Shown: positions 1 to 8,500, counted from the stretch's first letter. The stretch: DNA of 64,000 nt from Flavobacterium sp. (GCF_027490375.1 NZ_JAIXYH010000083.1:1-64000); one strand, 5' to 3'. Made by a program: numbers and translations. Notes: a model not told the origin generated them from the letters alone.

Positions 1-1
1 A

Positions 2-1684
2 GCCATCTCCGTAATCGCAGCAAATTCCGTCTCCAAATGAATCAGTAATTGTAAATGTATAGCAAGTGTTTGCAGGAACGTTGATAGTCTGGCTAATCAA
101 AGCAGGTAAAGAGTTAGTGTCATTATAATTTCCACCCGATGCAAGGGTTTGTCCTGCTGCATTTACGAACGACCATGCTGTTTCAGAGCCAAATTCATCT
201 CTTTGAATCTTGATGGTAACAGCGGTAGTATTGTAAAATGTTTCAAGGGTAAAACTACTCGACTTATTGTCGTTATTACTGTTTTGGTCGGCAACTTGAT
301 TGATGCTGCTGATGTTAAATGTAATAGCGTGTGTACCCGATGTAAAAGTTGTAGTTGGTAACTGGATTTGCGCAGTTTGTGTTGTAGTAAGGTTTCCGTT
401 ATAAGTAACGTTAGGTTGCGCAACACCATCTACAGCATATTCGATTACCGCTGAATTTATGGTTTGTGTTCCTTTGTTTTGAAGCGTTAGACTTAATGTA
501 GGTGTAGATGTACACGTATCTGTCGGAGCATTGAAGTTCAAGGATCCATCGATTTCAAAGCCTTGTGGCGCTTGACAAACAGTTGAGGTTCGCAAGCTTG
601 AACGACGGGGAGAGTTTTCAAGTACTACGAGCATGCGCTCTTTTTGGTCTTGTGTGAAGATATTCATGCAACCATCGTCGGTATAATCCATGTAGTTTTC
701 GATCATGTCGTTTCCGGGAGCATTTGGACAGGAATTTTTACCCGTTGGGCAGCCGCTTGTTGCTGTTGAAGCAGCCGGGGTATCAGGGCAATAATCTTTT
801 AGCGAATCGGTTGCGTTGACGGTACAACTTGAAGTATCTCCCCAAATATGACGCAAGCCAAAACAGTGGCCAATTTCGTGGGTTGTAGTTCTTCCGTTAA
901 AGAATTCACTGTCATAAGTTCCGTCTGGATAAATGGCTTGAGATCCAAAATATTGATAACCGATCACAACGCCATCGGTATCGGCTTCACCACCAATGGT
1001 ATCTAATCCACCTAAGGTTGAATTGTCGGGAAATTGTGCGTAACCCAAAACTCCAAATAAGTCGCCACCAAAACGACAAACCCAAATGTTGAAATACAAA
1101 TCAGGATTCCACTGTGTTTGAGGTTTCATAGTTGTTTCAATGGCGGTTTCACCCCATGAAGCCGTTCCCAAATTAACTCGGTGAATACCTGTTGTTTCGT
1201 TTCCATCCGGATCGGTTTGAGCTAAACAGAATTCAATCTCAGTATCAGCGCCAACCGCGTTCGTGTTGTATCCTGGTGTGTTTAGCATTCTTCTAAAATC
1301 CTGATTTAGAACTTGAATTTGAGAAAGTACTTGCTCGTCGGTAATGTTTTCGCCCGTTCCGTAAGCATCGCCGTTATGAATCACATGTACTACAACCGGA
1401 ATGGTGTAAACAGTATTCGTGCTCTGAGCAGAGCGGTTTCCTGTAGCTTGACGTTCGCGAATTTTTGCGCTCATCCAGTTTTCAAAGGCTTCCTCGGTGG
1501 CGCGAGTGCTGTGTTTTTGCTGTAACGATGTTTCGTATTCGGTTGATGCGCAACGAATTTTTCCAGTTGCGGTAGGTGTGTTGGTCGGATTAATGTCGAC
1601 ACCAAAAAGTTTATTGGTCGCTTTTGGCGTTTGTGCCCATGCTCCAACGGTAACTAGGGCGAAAAAGTAGAGTAGTTTTTTCAT
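2..1684 (-). CDS. Secreted M43 (pappalysin/cytophagalysin-type) zinc metalloprotease, C-terminus cut by window edge
   Basis: Open from the ATG at 1684 to the window edge (561 codons seen, no stop). An N-terminal signal peptide ends near AWAQ. The zinc site HEIGHCFGLRH lies at about residues 269-279 and is followed by a Met-turn in the stretch ENYMDYTDDGC, which together define family M43 (metzincins). After about residue 365 comes a beta-rich CARDB-like segment, and the visible end contains SFGDGICCDYGDG, a sequence common in secreted flavobacterial proteins. A type IX secretion C-terminal domain is expected beyond the window but not seen. It probably digests extracellular protein. The protease assignment is firm; the substrate is unknown. 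Confidence 0.93.
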   Translation of the reverse strand, partial: MKKLLYFFALVTVGAWAQTPKATNKLFGVDINPTNTPTATGKIRCASTEYETSLQQKHSTRATEEAFENWMSAKIRERQATGNRSAQSTNTVYTIPVVVHVIHNGDAYGTGENITDEQVLSQIQVLNQDFRRMLNTPGYNTNAVGADTEIEFCLAQTDPDGNETTGIHRVNLGTASWGETAIETTMKPQTQWNPDLYFNIWVCRFGGDLFGVLGYAQFPDNSTLGGLDTIGGEADTDGVVIGYQYFGSQAIYPDGTYDSEFFNGRTTTHEIGHCFGLRHIWGDTSSCTVNATDSLKDYCPDTPAASTATSGCPTGKNSCPNAPGNDMIENYMDYTDDGCMNIFTQDQKERMLVVLENSPRRSSLRTSTVCQAPQGFEIDGSLNFNAPTDTCTSTPTLSLTLQNKGTQTINSAVIEYAVDGVAQPNVTYNGNLTTTQTAQIQLPTTTFTSGTHAITFNISSINQVADQNSNNDNKSSSFTLETFYNTTAVTIKIQRDEFGSETAWSFVNAAGQTLASGGNYNDTNSLPALISQTINVPANTCYTFTITDSFGDGICCDYGDG

Positions 1685-1748
1685 GATGTGATATTTTGGA
1701 GGTTGGGAGGCACTCCTTGACTTTGAATTAGGCGGCGAAACTATACTT

Positions 1749-1767
1749 TTTGTAAATATGTTACAAA
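1749..1767. promoter_or_regulatory. Perfect 7-5-7 inverted repeat upstream of protease
   Basis: TTTGTAA-ATATG-TTACAAA is a perfect dyad about 65-85 bp upstream of the protease start. It overlaps a possible -33 element. Size and symmetry suit a dimeric regulator, but no regulator can be named from sequence alone. Confidence 0.4.
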
Positions 1768-1932
1768 TTTTAGAGGCGAAATAATTGATTTTATCGGAGT
1801 ATAATTGTTTTTTCGTTGCGTAATTGACAAGAGATTTCCTTAAAATTTTAGAATTTGTTTAGTTTTTGAAATATCTGTTCAATAAAGAAAAACAGCTAGT
1901 CATTCTAATTCAATAACTAAAATCAGAAAGCA

Positions 1933-1974
1933 GATCCGTAGCGAAGTGAATAAGGTCATTCATCGTTACGGATC
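1933..1974. terminator. Long hairpin 3' of the DUF6607-like gene
   Basis: The arm GATCCGTAGCGA pairs with TCGTTACGGATC (one mismatch) and pairing continues inwards imperfectly. It lies about 55 bp beyond the stop of the minus-strand gene. There is no long T-run on either side, so it may be a processing hairpin, not a true intrinsic terminator. Confidence 0.4.
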
Positions 1975-2028
1975 AGCTATTTTCGATTTCTAACTGAAAT
2001 TAGGATCGATCTGAGTAGCTAATTTTTA

Positions 2029-2928
2029 CTAGCTTTTTATGTATTGCGAAAAAATCGAGTTAATTTCCGCCGTGGTCGATTGTGGTTTTAATTCAAATAA
2101 AGGCATAAACATCGGCTGCTTGTTTACGGTTTTCTCAATGTGTAAATCTTTCTTGCGATTGTAAACTTCATTCCATTTCTTGTTGATTTGTGCCCATAAT
2201 TGTTTGTTGGCTTTCCACCAGTTTTGTGCAGCTAGACATTTACTGTCGTCCACTTTTTTGTAGAAATCAAGTCCTTTTTCGCGCGCTAATAAAACATCGG
2301 TTCCTTTTTCGTCGCGAATTAATTTTTCATTGTCTTGTTCGTGTAACCAACCGTAGTTCGTAATCTCGTGAACATTTGTTCGTTTAAGTACGTTGTAATC
2401 GGTACGAATGGTGAATTCTCGGCGCGGCAGCGGAGCATCTGTGGTGTTTTTCCAATACGACTTCCCGTCGATATGCACCCAAGTGGCCGTGCCGGAGTAA
2501 CGCGGACTGTCATCGACCTGATACACATTTTGCGTCCACTTTCCAGCGACATCCGATTTTTTCAATTGACTAAATTTCCATGTATTGTCTTTGAAAAACT
2601 GATACGAATCTGTGTTTTCAAACAACCAATCCTGGCGCCAATGTTTCACAATCGTAGTGTCGCTCACAATAAGCAAATGCTGCATAACCACTTTCCCTGG
2701 TTTGTCTTCAAGTAACTCAACCCACTCTAAGCCATAGTCGTATTTTGTTTTTGAAGGCTTGTACAACGAGTCTTTACTGTAACTGAATGTTTCCGCAAAA
2801 TTGAATGTCACTTCGTAACAGCCACACATTTTCTTAATCGCAGCTTGGTCTTTTTCTTTTTTCGACTGTCCGAAACCAACAGCAAATACAAGTACTAGAA
2901 TCGCAGTAATCAGATTTTGTTTTCTCAT
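2029..2928 (-). CDS. DUF6607-like exported protein
   Basis: 299 residues with a signal peptide (hydrophobic run ending FAVGFGQS). The mature part starts with a KKMCGCYEVTFNFAETF stretch and contains KHWRQDW, DDSPRYSGTATWVH and PLPRREFT, which I associate with the Bacteroidota family DUF6607. The function is unknown; the composition, rich in Trp, Tyr and charged residues, suggests a soluble periplasmic or outer-membrane-associated protein. It is transcribed away from the heme operon, sharing a 99-bp divergent promoter region with it, so co-regulation with heme uptake is possible. The family name is from memory; the exported nature is seen directly. Confidence 0.75.
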   Translation of the reverse strand: MRKQNLITAILVLVFAVGFGQSKKEKDQAAIKKMCGCYEVTFNFAETFSYSKDSLYKPSKTKYDYGLEWVELLEDKPGKVVMQHLLIVSDTTIVKHWRQDWLFENTDSYQFFKDNTWKFSQLKKSDVAGKWTQNVYQVDDSPRYSGTATWVHIDGKSYWKNTTDAPLPRREFTIRTDYNVLKRTNVHEITNYGWLHEQDNEKLIRDEKGTDVLLAREKGLDFYKKVDDSKCLAAQNWWKANKQLWAQINKKWNEVYNRKKDLHIEKTVNKQPMFMPLFELKPQSTTAEINSIFSQYIKS

Positions 2929-2965
2929 AAGGTGTAGAATTAATTTTTGCCAAAAATACTATTTC

Positions 2966-2980
2966 TATTTAGAATAAATA
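2966..2980. promoter_or_regulatory. AT-rich dyad, candidate metalloregulator (Fur-like) operator
   Basis: TATTTA-GAA-TAAATA is a perfect 6-3-6 palindrome in the divergent region between the DUF6607-like gene and the heme receptor. It lies about 10 bp upstream of the -7 element of the receptor, where a repressor would block RNA polymerase. The iron/heme link is inferred from the downstream genes. Confidence 0.4.
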
Positions 2981-2990
2981 AAAATAAAGA

Positions 2991-2998
2991 TATATTTG
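2991..2998 (+). promoter_or_regulatory. Bacteroidota -7 promoter element of the heme operon
   Basis: TATATTTG matches the TAnnTTTG consensus and lies 29 bp upstream of the receptor ATG. No clear TTG is present at the -33 spacing. Confidence 0.5.
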
Positions 2999-3027
2999 CT
3001 GAAAATTATTTAGAACGAATCTAGACA

Positions 3028-5127
3028 ATGAAGTATTTTGGATTGTTTTTGTTTTGGACAGCAGCCAGTGTTTTCGCGCAAAGCGACACCACAGCCGTAC
3101 CCATGGAAGAGGTAATTGTAACCGGACAATTCTCGCCGCGAAGCATCCGAAAGTCGGTTTTCAATGTCAAAACAATTAGTCGCGAACAAATCGATGCGCT
3201 GGCAGCAGTTACCCTCGCCGATGTGCTCAATCAGTATTTAAATATCACCGTGACGCCTTCCAACACTAGCGGTCGTTCAACAGTGTCGTTATTTGGTTTA
3301 GACGGACAGTATTTTAAAATTCTCGTCGATAATGTTCCGCTGGTTTCGGAGAATGGTCTGGGCAATAACATCGATCTAACGCAAATCAATCTCGATTTAA
3401 TTGAGCGTATCGAAATTGTTGAAGGCTCCATGGGCGTCACGCATGGTGCAAATGCTGTGAGCGGAATTCTCAATCTAATCACTAAAAAATCAATTAAATC
3501 CGGAACAACAGCCGAACTCAGTTTACAGGAAGAAACTGTTGGCAAAGAATATGCGTGGATGCACAGAGGCCGACGCGTACAGCGATTCGCACTTAATCAC
3601 ACTTTTAACGATCGGTGGTCGGCTGCTGCGGCGCTCAATCGAAATATCTTCACTGGTTTTTTGAATCGTTTTCAAGGAAAAAACTATACAACTAACGATG
3701 GTTTACGCGGCTACGAATGGTTGCCAAAAGCCCAATACAACGCAAATTCGTATCTGAATTATTCGTTTAATCAACTGAAATTAACGTACAAACTAGATTA
3801 TCTATGGGAATCGCTCGATGTGTATAATCGCGTTGTATTTGCAGTGAACAATCCGCCGTTTGAACCTACCTTGTTTTCAGCCGACAGTCGGTATAAAACA
3901 CAGAGGCAATCCCATGTTTTTCAGATAGATAGCAAGATTTCTCAAACGTATCCGCTTGCCGTATCGTTTTCATACCAAAATCAACGACGCGACCGCACAA
4001 ATTATCAATACAATCACAATACCGACAGCGAACAGTCGGCCAATACACGCAAAGATCAAGGATCCGATTTGTGGTACAGCTCCGGAACGCTCAGCAAGAT
4101 TCGTACAGGAAAGCGTATCGAGCATCAATTCGGTTACGAAGCCGTTCGAAATCTCGGATTTTCGCTCGTAAGTGCCGAAAACAATTTGGAACAAGTTGTG
4201 GAAAAATCAATTTCAAACGCCGATTTGTTCTGGTCTGCCGAATCCGATCTTACTCCAAAACTCCAAATCCGAACCGGTTTTCGCTATTCGTTTCAAGATC
4301 GTTTCGACAATCAAATAGCCACTTCGGCACAATTTAAAGTGCGTTTACATTCGCGTAGTGAGCTGCGTTTCGGCTACGGACGATCGTACCGAACACCAAA
4401 TTTCGAAGAACTCTATTCTCAAATAATCTTCTCCGGACATTTTTTCGTCGGCAATCAAAATCTGCTTCCAGAAACCAGTCATGCAGCCGATTTGGGATAT
4501 CAAACGCGTTACAAACTCGGAAATGTATCCATCCAATCGGGTATTCAAACGCAATTCCTCTTTGTGAACGATCGCATTAGTATGGCGTTGGTAGAAACCG
4601 CGCCGATGGTGAAGTCGCAGTACATCAACATCAGCAAATATCAGATGCAGAATTTCTCCATTACAAATTCCATACAATGGCAAGATGTACAAATGCTAGC
4701 CGGACTTTCCCTCATCGGTATTTCCCAAGAATTGCAAAACGGCGAGGCAATTTCGTCGGATAAATTTCTGTATTCTCTGCTTGCTAATTTTTCGGCGACG
4801 TATCAATTCAAGAAAATCAACAGCACGTTTGCCGTTTTTTATAAGTACACCGGACGCCAGCAGCAATTTCAAGCCACAACGAACGAGGCCGGCGAAGCAA
4901 CCTATGATCTGGCAACGCTATCCGATTTTGGTTGGTTGGACGCCACATTTACCAAAAATTTTAAGTCGGGGCTTTCCATTGGCTTCGGCGCTCGAAACCT
5001 GCTTGATGTAGGCAGTATCAATCAGTCGAATCCGAATGCGGGCGGTGTTCACAGTTCCGGCAACGGCGTGCTGCTAGGTTACGGAAGATCTTATTTTTTA
5101 AAATTATCCTATCTCTTTAATATATAA
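3028..5127 (+). CDS. hmuR: TonB-dependent outer-membrane receptor, HmuR-like heme receptor
   Basis: 699 residues: signal peptide (to VFAQS), plug domain at about 25-150 (DVLNQYLN, the RIEIVEGSMGVTHGANAVSG core) and a beta-barrel to the C-terminus, which ends in an aromatic-rich strand (LKLSYLFNI). This is the architecture of receptors importing substrate with TonB-ExbBD energy. The gene four bases downstream encodes an HmuY-type lipoprotein, so heme is the likely ligand; in Porphyromonas the HmuR/HmuY pair takes heme from host proteins. The barrel is of usual length and intact. TonB-dependent receptor is certain; heme specificity is inferred from context. Confidence 0.9.
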   Translation: MKYFGLFLFWTAASVFAQSDTTAVPMEEVIVTGQFSPRSIRKSVFNVKTISREQIDALAAVTLADVLNQYLNITVTPSNTSGRSTVSLFGLDGQYFKILVDNVPLVSENGLGNNIDLTQINLDLIERIEIVEGSMGVTHGANAVSGILNLITKKSIKSGTTAELSLQEETVGKEYAWMHRGRRVQRFALNHTFNDRWSAAAALNRNIFTGFLNRFQGKNYTTNDGLRGYEWLPKAQYNANSYLNYSFNQLKLTYKLDYLWESLDVYNRVVFAVNNPPFEPTLFSADSRYKTQRQSHVFQIDSKISQTYPLAVSFSYQNQRRDRTNYQYNHNTDSEQSANTRKDQGSDLWYSSGTLSKIRTGKRIEHQFGYEAVRNLGFSLVSAENNLEQVVEKSISNADLFWSAESDLTPKLQIRTGFRYSFQDRFDNQIATSAQFKVRLHSRSELRFGYGRSYRTPNFEELYSQIIFSGHFFVGNQNLLPETSHAADLGYQTRYKLGNVSIQSGIQTQFLFVNDRISMALVETAPMVKSQYINISKYQMQNFSITNSIQWQDVQMLAGLSLIGISQELQNGEAISSDKFLYSLLANFSATYQFKKINSTFAVFYKYTGRQQQFQATTNEAGEATYDLATLSDFGWLDATFTKNFKSGLSIGFGARNLLDVGSINQSNPNAGGVHSSGNGVLLGYGRSYFLKLSYLFNI

Positions 5128-5137
5128 TTATTTGATT

Positions 5138-6568
5138 ATGAAACATGTATTTAGTTTTCTAACACTTTTTCTACTGCTTTTTACCTCTTGTGATAAAGAC
5201 AGTGATACGGCCAATCAAAACACCGTAGGTTTTGCAAATGCGCAACTTAACTTGGTGGAAAGCAGCACCGATATTGTACTGAATTTTGAAACGGCCGCAG
5301 CCAAATCGGGCGTACTCGAACTAACTTTTACGGGTACAAACGCCGTTTTAGGCACCGATTTTAATTTATCGATCGCGCCAACAGCAGCAAATAAGCTCGA
5401 AATTCCCTACGAAAAGGAGGCAACAACCGTCAGTTTTCAAATCACGCGACTAACGCAGGCTATTGAAGGTCAGGCAAAATCGGTTGCATTTCAGTTGACG
5501 GGAAGTTCCGATGTAAACCTTACTGTGGCTCCTGAAGCGGCTTCGCTAGTGGCTAATTTCAACGAAGTTCCCGTAACGCAACTTACCAAAGCACCGGCTG
5601 TTGGCGGACCCAACGTTCCGAACATCGTATATGTAGATTTAAGTTCAGGTGCCGACTTGCAAGTGCCGCGCGCTTCATTTGATCTTGGGTTTTACAGCGG
5701 ATCGGAGTTTCGCGTCGTCTTAAACGGTGCATTGAAAATGGCAGCGAAACAATTGGCAGTAAACGATATAACGATTCCACAGGAGATTGACGCGTCGGTG
5801 GCAGTAGGCGAGGGTGGTGGAACCGGAGTTGTAAATGGAAATCCGGCGTATGTTGACGATCCGAGCGGAAATTTAGCCCAAACCGCTATCGCTGAGGTCG
5901 CTGCAAACGATGCCGACAACAAAGTATATCTCATTAACCGCGGTTTTGATGTAGCAACGGCTGCGCCAGGTGTGGGTAGTGTGAATGCGTACGGAAATTC
6001 GCGCGGCTGGTTAAAAATTCGTGTGCTTAGAAACGCAAACGGATACAAAATTCAATATGCAGCGCCAGAAGCAACAACATTTAGCGAAATTTTGGTGGCT
6101 AAAAACTCCGCATATCATTTTACATACGTGAATTTAACTACAGGAAATACGGTGGTTGCACAGCCAGAAAAAAACAAATGGGATTTACAGTTTACGCCGT
6201 TTACCAACTTCACCAATTTTGGAACCGGAACGGTATCGTATGCGTTTCAAGATTTTATTGTGAGCAATGCCTTGGGCGGAACACGCATTTATCAAGTATT
6301 GAACAGCGAAGGCGTGTTGTACGCGAATTACAGTTTAGCGAATGTAAACACAGCGAATTTTGAGACAACAGCAGCAGCCGACCCGCGTGCTATTGGATCC
6401 TCGTGGAGAAACGGCGGCGGACCTACAAGTTTGCCAAGCGCGCGAGACGACCGTTTTTATATTCTTAAAGACACGGCCGGTAACATTTATAAACTGCGTT
6501 TTATTTCGTTAGTGAATGCACAAGGCGAGCGTGGAAATCCGAGTTTCGAATATCAAAAATTAAACTAA
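5138..6568 (+). CDS. hmuY: HmuY family heme-binding lipoprotein
   Basis: 476 residues from ATG 5138 (an upstream in-frame TTG at 5132 is less likely). The lipoprotein signal has a FTSC lipobox with Cys18, so it should be anchored at the outer membrane. Residues about 20-140 form a Calx-beta/Ig-like segment; the C-terminal half matches HmuY, with VDLSSGADLQVPRASFDLGF near residue 170 and a final FYILKDTAGNIYKLRF then NPSFEYQ. HmuY proteins capture heme and pass it to the partner receptor. It is longer than the roughly 215-residue Porphyromonas protein because of the extra N-terminal domain. It lies 10 bp after the receptor and is almost certainly co-transcribed. Confidence 0.88.
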   Translation: MKHVFSFLTLFLLLFTSCDKDSDTANQNTVGFANAQLNLVESSTDIVLNFETAAAKSGVLELTFTGTNAVLGTDFNLSIAPTAANKLEIPYEKEATTVSFQITRLTQAIEGQAKSVAFQLTGSSDVNLTVAPEAASLVANFNEVPVTQLTKAPAVGGPNVPNIVYVDLSSGADLQVPRASFDLGFYSGSEFRVVLNGALKMAAKQLAVNDITIPQEIDASVAVGEGGGTGVVNGNPAYVDDPSGNLAQTAIAEVAANDADNKVYLINRGFDVATAAPGVGSVNAYGNSRGWLKIRVLRNANGYKIQYAAPEATTFSEILVAKNSAYHFTYVNLTTGNTVVAQPEKNKWDLQFTPFTNFTNFGTGTVSYAFQDFIVSNALGGTRIYQVLNSEGVLYANYSLANVNTANFETTAAADPRAIGSSWRNGGGPTSLPSARDDRFYILKDTAGNIYKLRFISLVNAQGERGNPSFEYQKLN

Positions 6569-6588
6569 CTTAACTTAAACGCAACTAT

Positions 6589-7044
6589 ATGAAACGCTAT
6601 TTATTTATTGCTTTGAATCTGATTTTAGGAGGCATGATGTTTTACGGCGGCATCAAGAAATTTGAAAAACCAACGCCGCCGCCGACAGAAATTATCGACA
6701 CGGTAAAATCGGGAGAGGAAGTGGCGCCAACGGTTGAAATACTGAAGATTAAAAACTACATTTTTGGCATGCGCCAGTCTGGGTTTTTCTGGGAGTTCTT
6801 GGGCATAGCCGAATTATTGGCCGGAATTTTACTGATTTCGCAAGTGTTTGCACGCGTTGGTGCTTTTGTTGCGCTGCCGTTAACGATTAACATCTTTTTA
6901 TTTCACAACTTTTTAGAACCAGATGAACTGGGAGAATTATTGCAAACACTTGGTTTATTGCTGATTAATCTGATTTTAATCGCCGAAAGTTACCGCATCT
7001 GGAAACCCTTGTTGTGGAATCCGCGTATATATAAAAGTCATTAA
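6589..7044 (+). CDS. DoxX-like membrane protein in the heme operon
   Basis: 151 residues with four predicted membrane segments: one at the N-terminus (about 4-20), then a hydrophilic loop, then three hydrophobic runs (about 65-85, 88-105, 115-135). The pattern (ILGGMMFYGGIKKF, then GIAELLAGILLI) is that of DoxX/DoxD-like proteins. It starts 20 bp after hmuY and precedes the terminator, so it is the last gene of the operon. A role in heme handling or redox at the inner membrane is possible but unproven. Confidence 0.75.
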   Translation: MKRYLFIALNLILGGMMFYGGIKKFEKPTPPPTEIIDTVKSGEEVAPTVEILKIKNYIFGMRQSGFFWEFLGIAELLAGILLISQVFARVGAFVALPLTINIFLFHNFLEPDELGELLQTLGLLLINLILIAESYRIWKPLLWNPRIYKSH

Positions 7045-7069
7045 ATTGGTTTGTTTGTTTTGTTTGTCG

Positions 7070-7099
7070 AAAGAGATCGGGTTGCGTCCGGTCTCTTTT
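7070..7099 (+). terminator. Intrinsic terminator of the heme operon
   Basis: AAAGAGATCGG (7070-7080) pairs with CCGGTCTCTTT (7088-7098) with one T-G wobble and a 7-base loop, followed by a T-rich stretch. It lies 26 bp after the DoxX-like stop. Confidence 0.8.
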
Positions 7100-7153
7100 G
7101 TTTTCTAGCAATAGCGTTTGCGAGCTATTTTCACTACCTTTAAAATAAAAAAC

Positions 7154-7516
7154 ATGTCAGCTAAAACATTGGTTTTGGGTGCCAGTACCAATCCGGATCG
7201 GTATGCGTATTTGGCGGTTCAGCAGTTGCGAAAGAACAATATAGAGGTGGTTGCGGTAGGTCAGAAGCCCGGACTTGTTGACGACGTTCCGATACACACC
7301 ACCGCCGAAGTTTTCGACGATATTGATACGGTAACCTTATATTTGAATCCCGAGCGCCAAAAAGCGTATTACGACTACATTTTGAGTTTGCACCCGCGTC
7401 GTGTTATTTTCAATCCCGGCACCGAAAATCCGGAGTTTTACAACATTTTATCCGAATCCCAGATCAGCAGCGAGGTAGCTTGTACATTGGTATTGCTGAG
7501 CACGAGGCAGTTTTAG
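7154..7516 (+). CDS. CoA-binding domain protein (CoA_binding_2, YccU-like)
   Basis: 120 residues from ATG 7154; a GenBank-style longer start at 7118 would add a poor N-terminus overlapping the promoter zone. It forms a single Rossmann fold: LVLGASTNPDRYAY at the nucleotide-binding loop, then AVGQKPG, TVTLYLNP and VIFNPGTENPEFY. Proteins of this small family bind CoA; their physiological role is unclear. It marks the left edge of the accessory island. Confidence 0.85.
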   Translation: MSAKTLVLGASTNPDRYAYLAVQQLRKNNIEVVAVGQKPGLVDDVPIHTTAEVFDDIDTVTLYLNPERQKAYYDYILSLHPRRVIFNPGTENPEFYNILSESQISSEVACTLVLLSTRQF

Positions 7517-7521
7517 GTTTT

Positions 7522-7906
7522 CAGTGATTAGCTGTCAGCTGTTAGCTTTTAGCTGTTAGCTTTTAGCATTCAGCGGTTAGCTGTCAGCTGTTAGCTGTCA
7601 GCTTTTAGCTTTTAGCATTCAGCGATTAGCTTTTAGCTTTTAGCTTTCGGCTGTTTGTTGTTCGCTGTAAGCTGTTCGCTGTAAGCTGTCTGCTGTAAGC
7701 TGTTCGCTGTTTATTGTTCGCTGTTTGTTGTTTGCTGTAAGCTGTCTGCTATTCGCTATTCGCTGTTCGCTGTTCGCTGTTTGCTATAAGCTGTTTGCTG
7801 TTTGCTGTCTGCTGTCTGCTGTCTGCTGTCTGCTATTCGCTGTTCGCTGTTTGCTATAAGCTGTTTGCTATAAGCTGTTTGCTATAAGCTGTTTGCTGTA
7901 AGCGGG
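7522..7906. repeat. 55 tandem heptamers, consensus nnGCTGT
   Basis: The stretch parses into 55 consecutive 7-base units with no insertion or deletion. Units near the left are TAGCTGT, CAGCTGT, TAGCTTT; towards the right they become TCGCTGT, AAGCTGT, CTGCTGT, TTGCTAT. Higher-order patterns are visible, such as TTGCTAT-AAGCTGT repeated three times at the end. Period 7 rules out a simple coding repeat. It begins a few bases after the CoA-binding protein stop. Confidence 0.95.
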
Positions 7907-8065
7907 TTCGGGCAGGAAAAACGAAACGTTAAGTGGTGAACGTTGCTATCGCGATTCCTATCGGGTCTAACTTCTAAAAAAAATTGGCCTTCGACAAGCT
8001 CAGGCACCGACGATACGTGGGTTAGGAAGGAAAAATGATACGTTAAATGGTGAAATCATCGATGT

Positions 8066-8121
8066 CTAGCCTCTAGCCTCTAGCTTCTAACTTCTAGCTT
8101 CTAACTTCTAACTTCTAATAT
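8066..8121. repeat. Second heptamer tract, consensus CTARCTT
   Basis: Eight consecutive 7-base units (CTAGCCT twice, then CTAGCTT/CTAACTT alternating, ending CTAATAT). Same period as the main array but a different unit. Confidence 0.85.
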
Positions 8122-8140
8122 CTCCCTAAAGCAGCTATTC

Positions 8141-8361
8141 CCGTCTTCCGCTATAGTCCTCAAAAAATACGCAGTTTTCACGCGCACTGCGGCGGGCTTC
8201 TGGCGTCGCCGCCACAGTTGCGGTTCAAACAAGCGTCTTTTTCTCCGGGCTGCCGCTGCAACCGGGGCTGAGAAATACGTTATCAGCGTTTAGTGGAAAT
8301 GTGTATATTCGTGGGCGAGAGTTAACAAAACTAGCGCTTCACTTTATACAGTAAATTTATA
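8141..8361 (+). repeat. Intergenic element copy C (left boundary)
   Basis: Contains TCTTCCGCTATAGTCCTCA and CGGGCTGCCGCTGCAA (8246-8261), both present in inverted orientation in copy F at 23232-23299, followed by the block CAGCGTTTAGTGG..GTGTATATTCGTGGG (8285-8315), which matches block 3 of copies A, B and D. Confidence 0.7.
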
Positions 8362-8500
8362 TAGATTTTTCAGCTAAATATCTGTAAATAAGGACGTTTA
8401 TATTCTCGAAAAGCATTGCAAAAACTAATACTTAAAAATTTCATTTAAAAAAAGATCAATAAAACGGAGCTAGCGGCATTGATAAACAACGCACAAGAAA

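Larger units (their letters stand above)
1685..2028. other. Intergenic region upstream of the M43 protease
   Basis: This gap holds the promoter side of the minus-strand protease and the 3' side of the DUF6607-like gene. It contains a perfect inverted repeat at 1749-1767 and a long imperfect hairpin at 1933-1974. On the minus strand a TTG and a TAGTTTCG (one mismatch to TAnnTTTG) are spaced by about 19 bp and overlap the inverted repeat, so a promoter there is plausible. No ORF is convincing. Confidence 0.5.
7517..8500. other. Gene-free 984-bp repeat region at the left edge of the island
   Basis: No coding region is credible here. The stretch holds a 385-bp heptamer array (7522-7906), two related roughly 35-bp segments with ACGTTAAGTGGTGAA/ACGTTAAATGGTGAA (about 7905-7941 and 8022-8055), a common CCTTCGACAAGCTCAGG-like motif (7985-8003), a second short heptamer tract (8066-8121), and a copy of the island's intergenic element (8141-8361). 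Confidence 0.85.

Noticed and set aside
163..429. Plus- and minus-strand ORFs inside the M43 protease
   Set aside because: The protease frame is open from 1684 to the edge and has convincing motifs; these are shadows in other frames.
2319..2715. ORFs overlapping the DUF6607-like gene
   Set aside because: Low-complexity shadow translations without family features; the 299-residue frame has a signal peptide and conserved motifs.
7522..7906. CRISPR array
   Set aside because: Units are 7 bases long without spacers; no repeat of 24-37 bases and no cas genes nearby.
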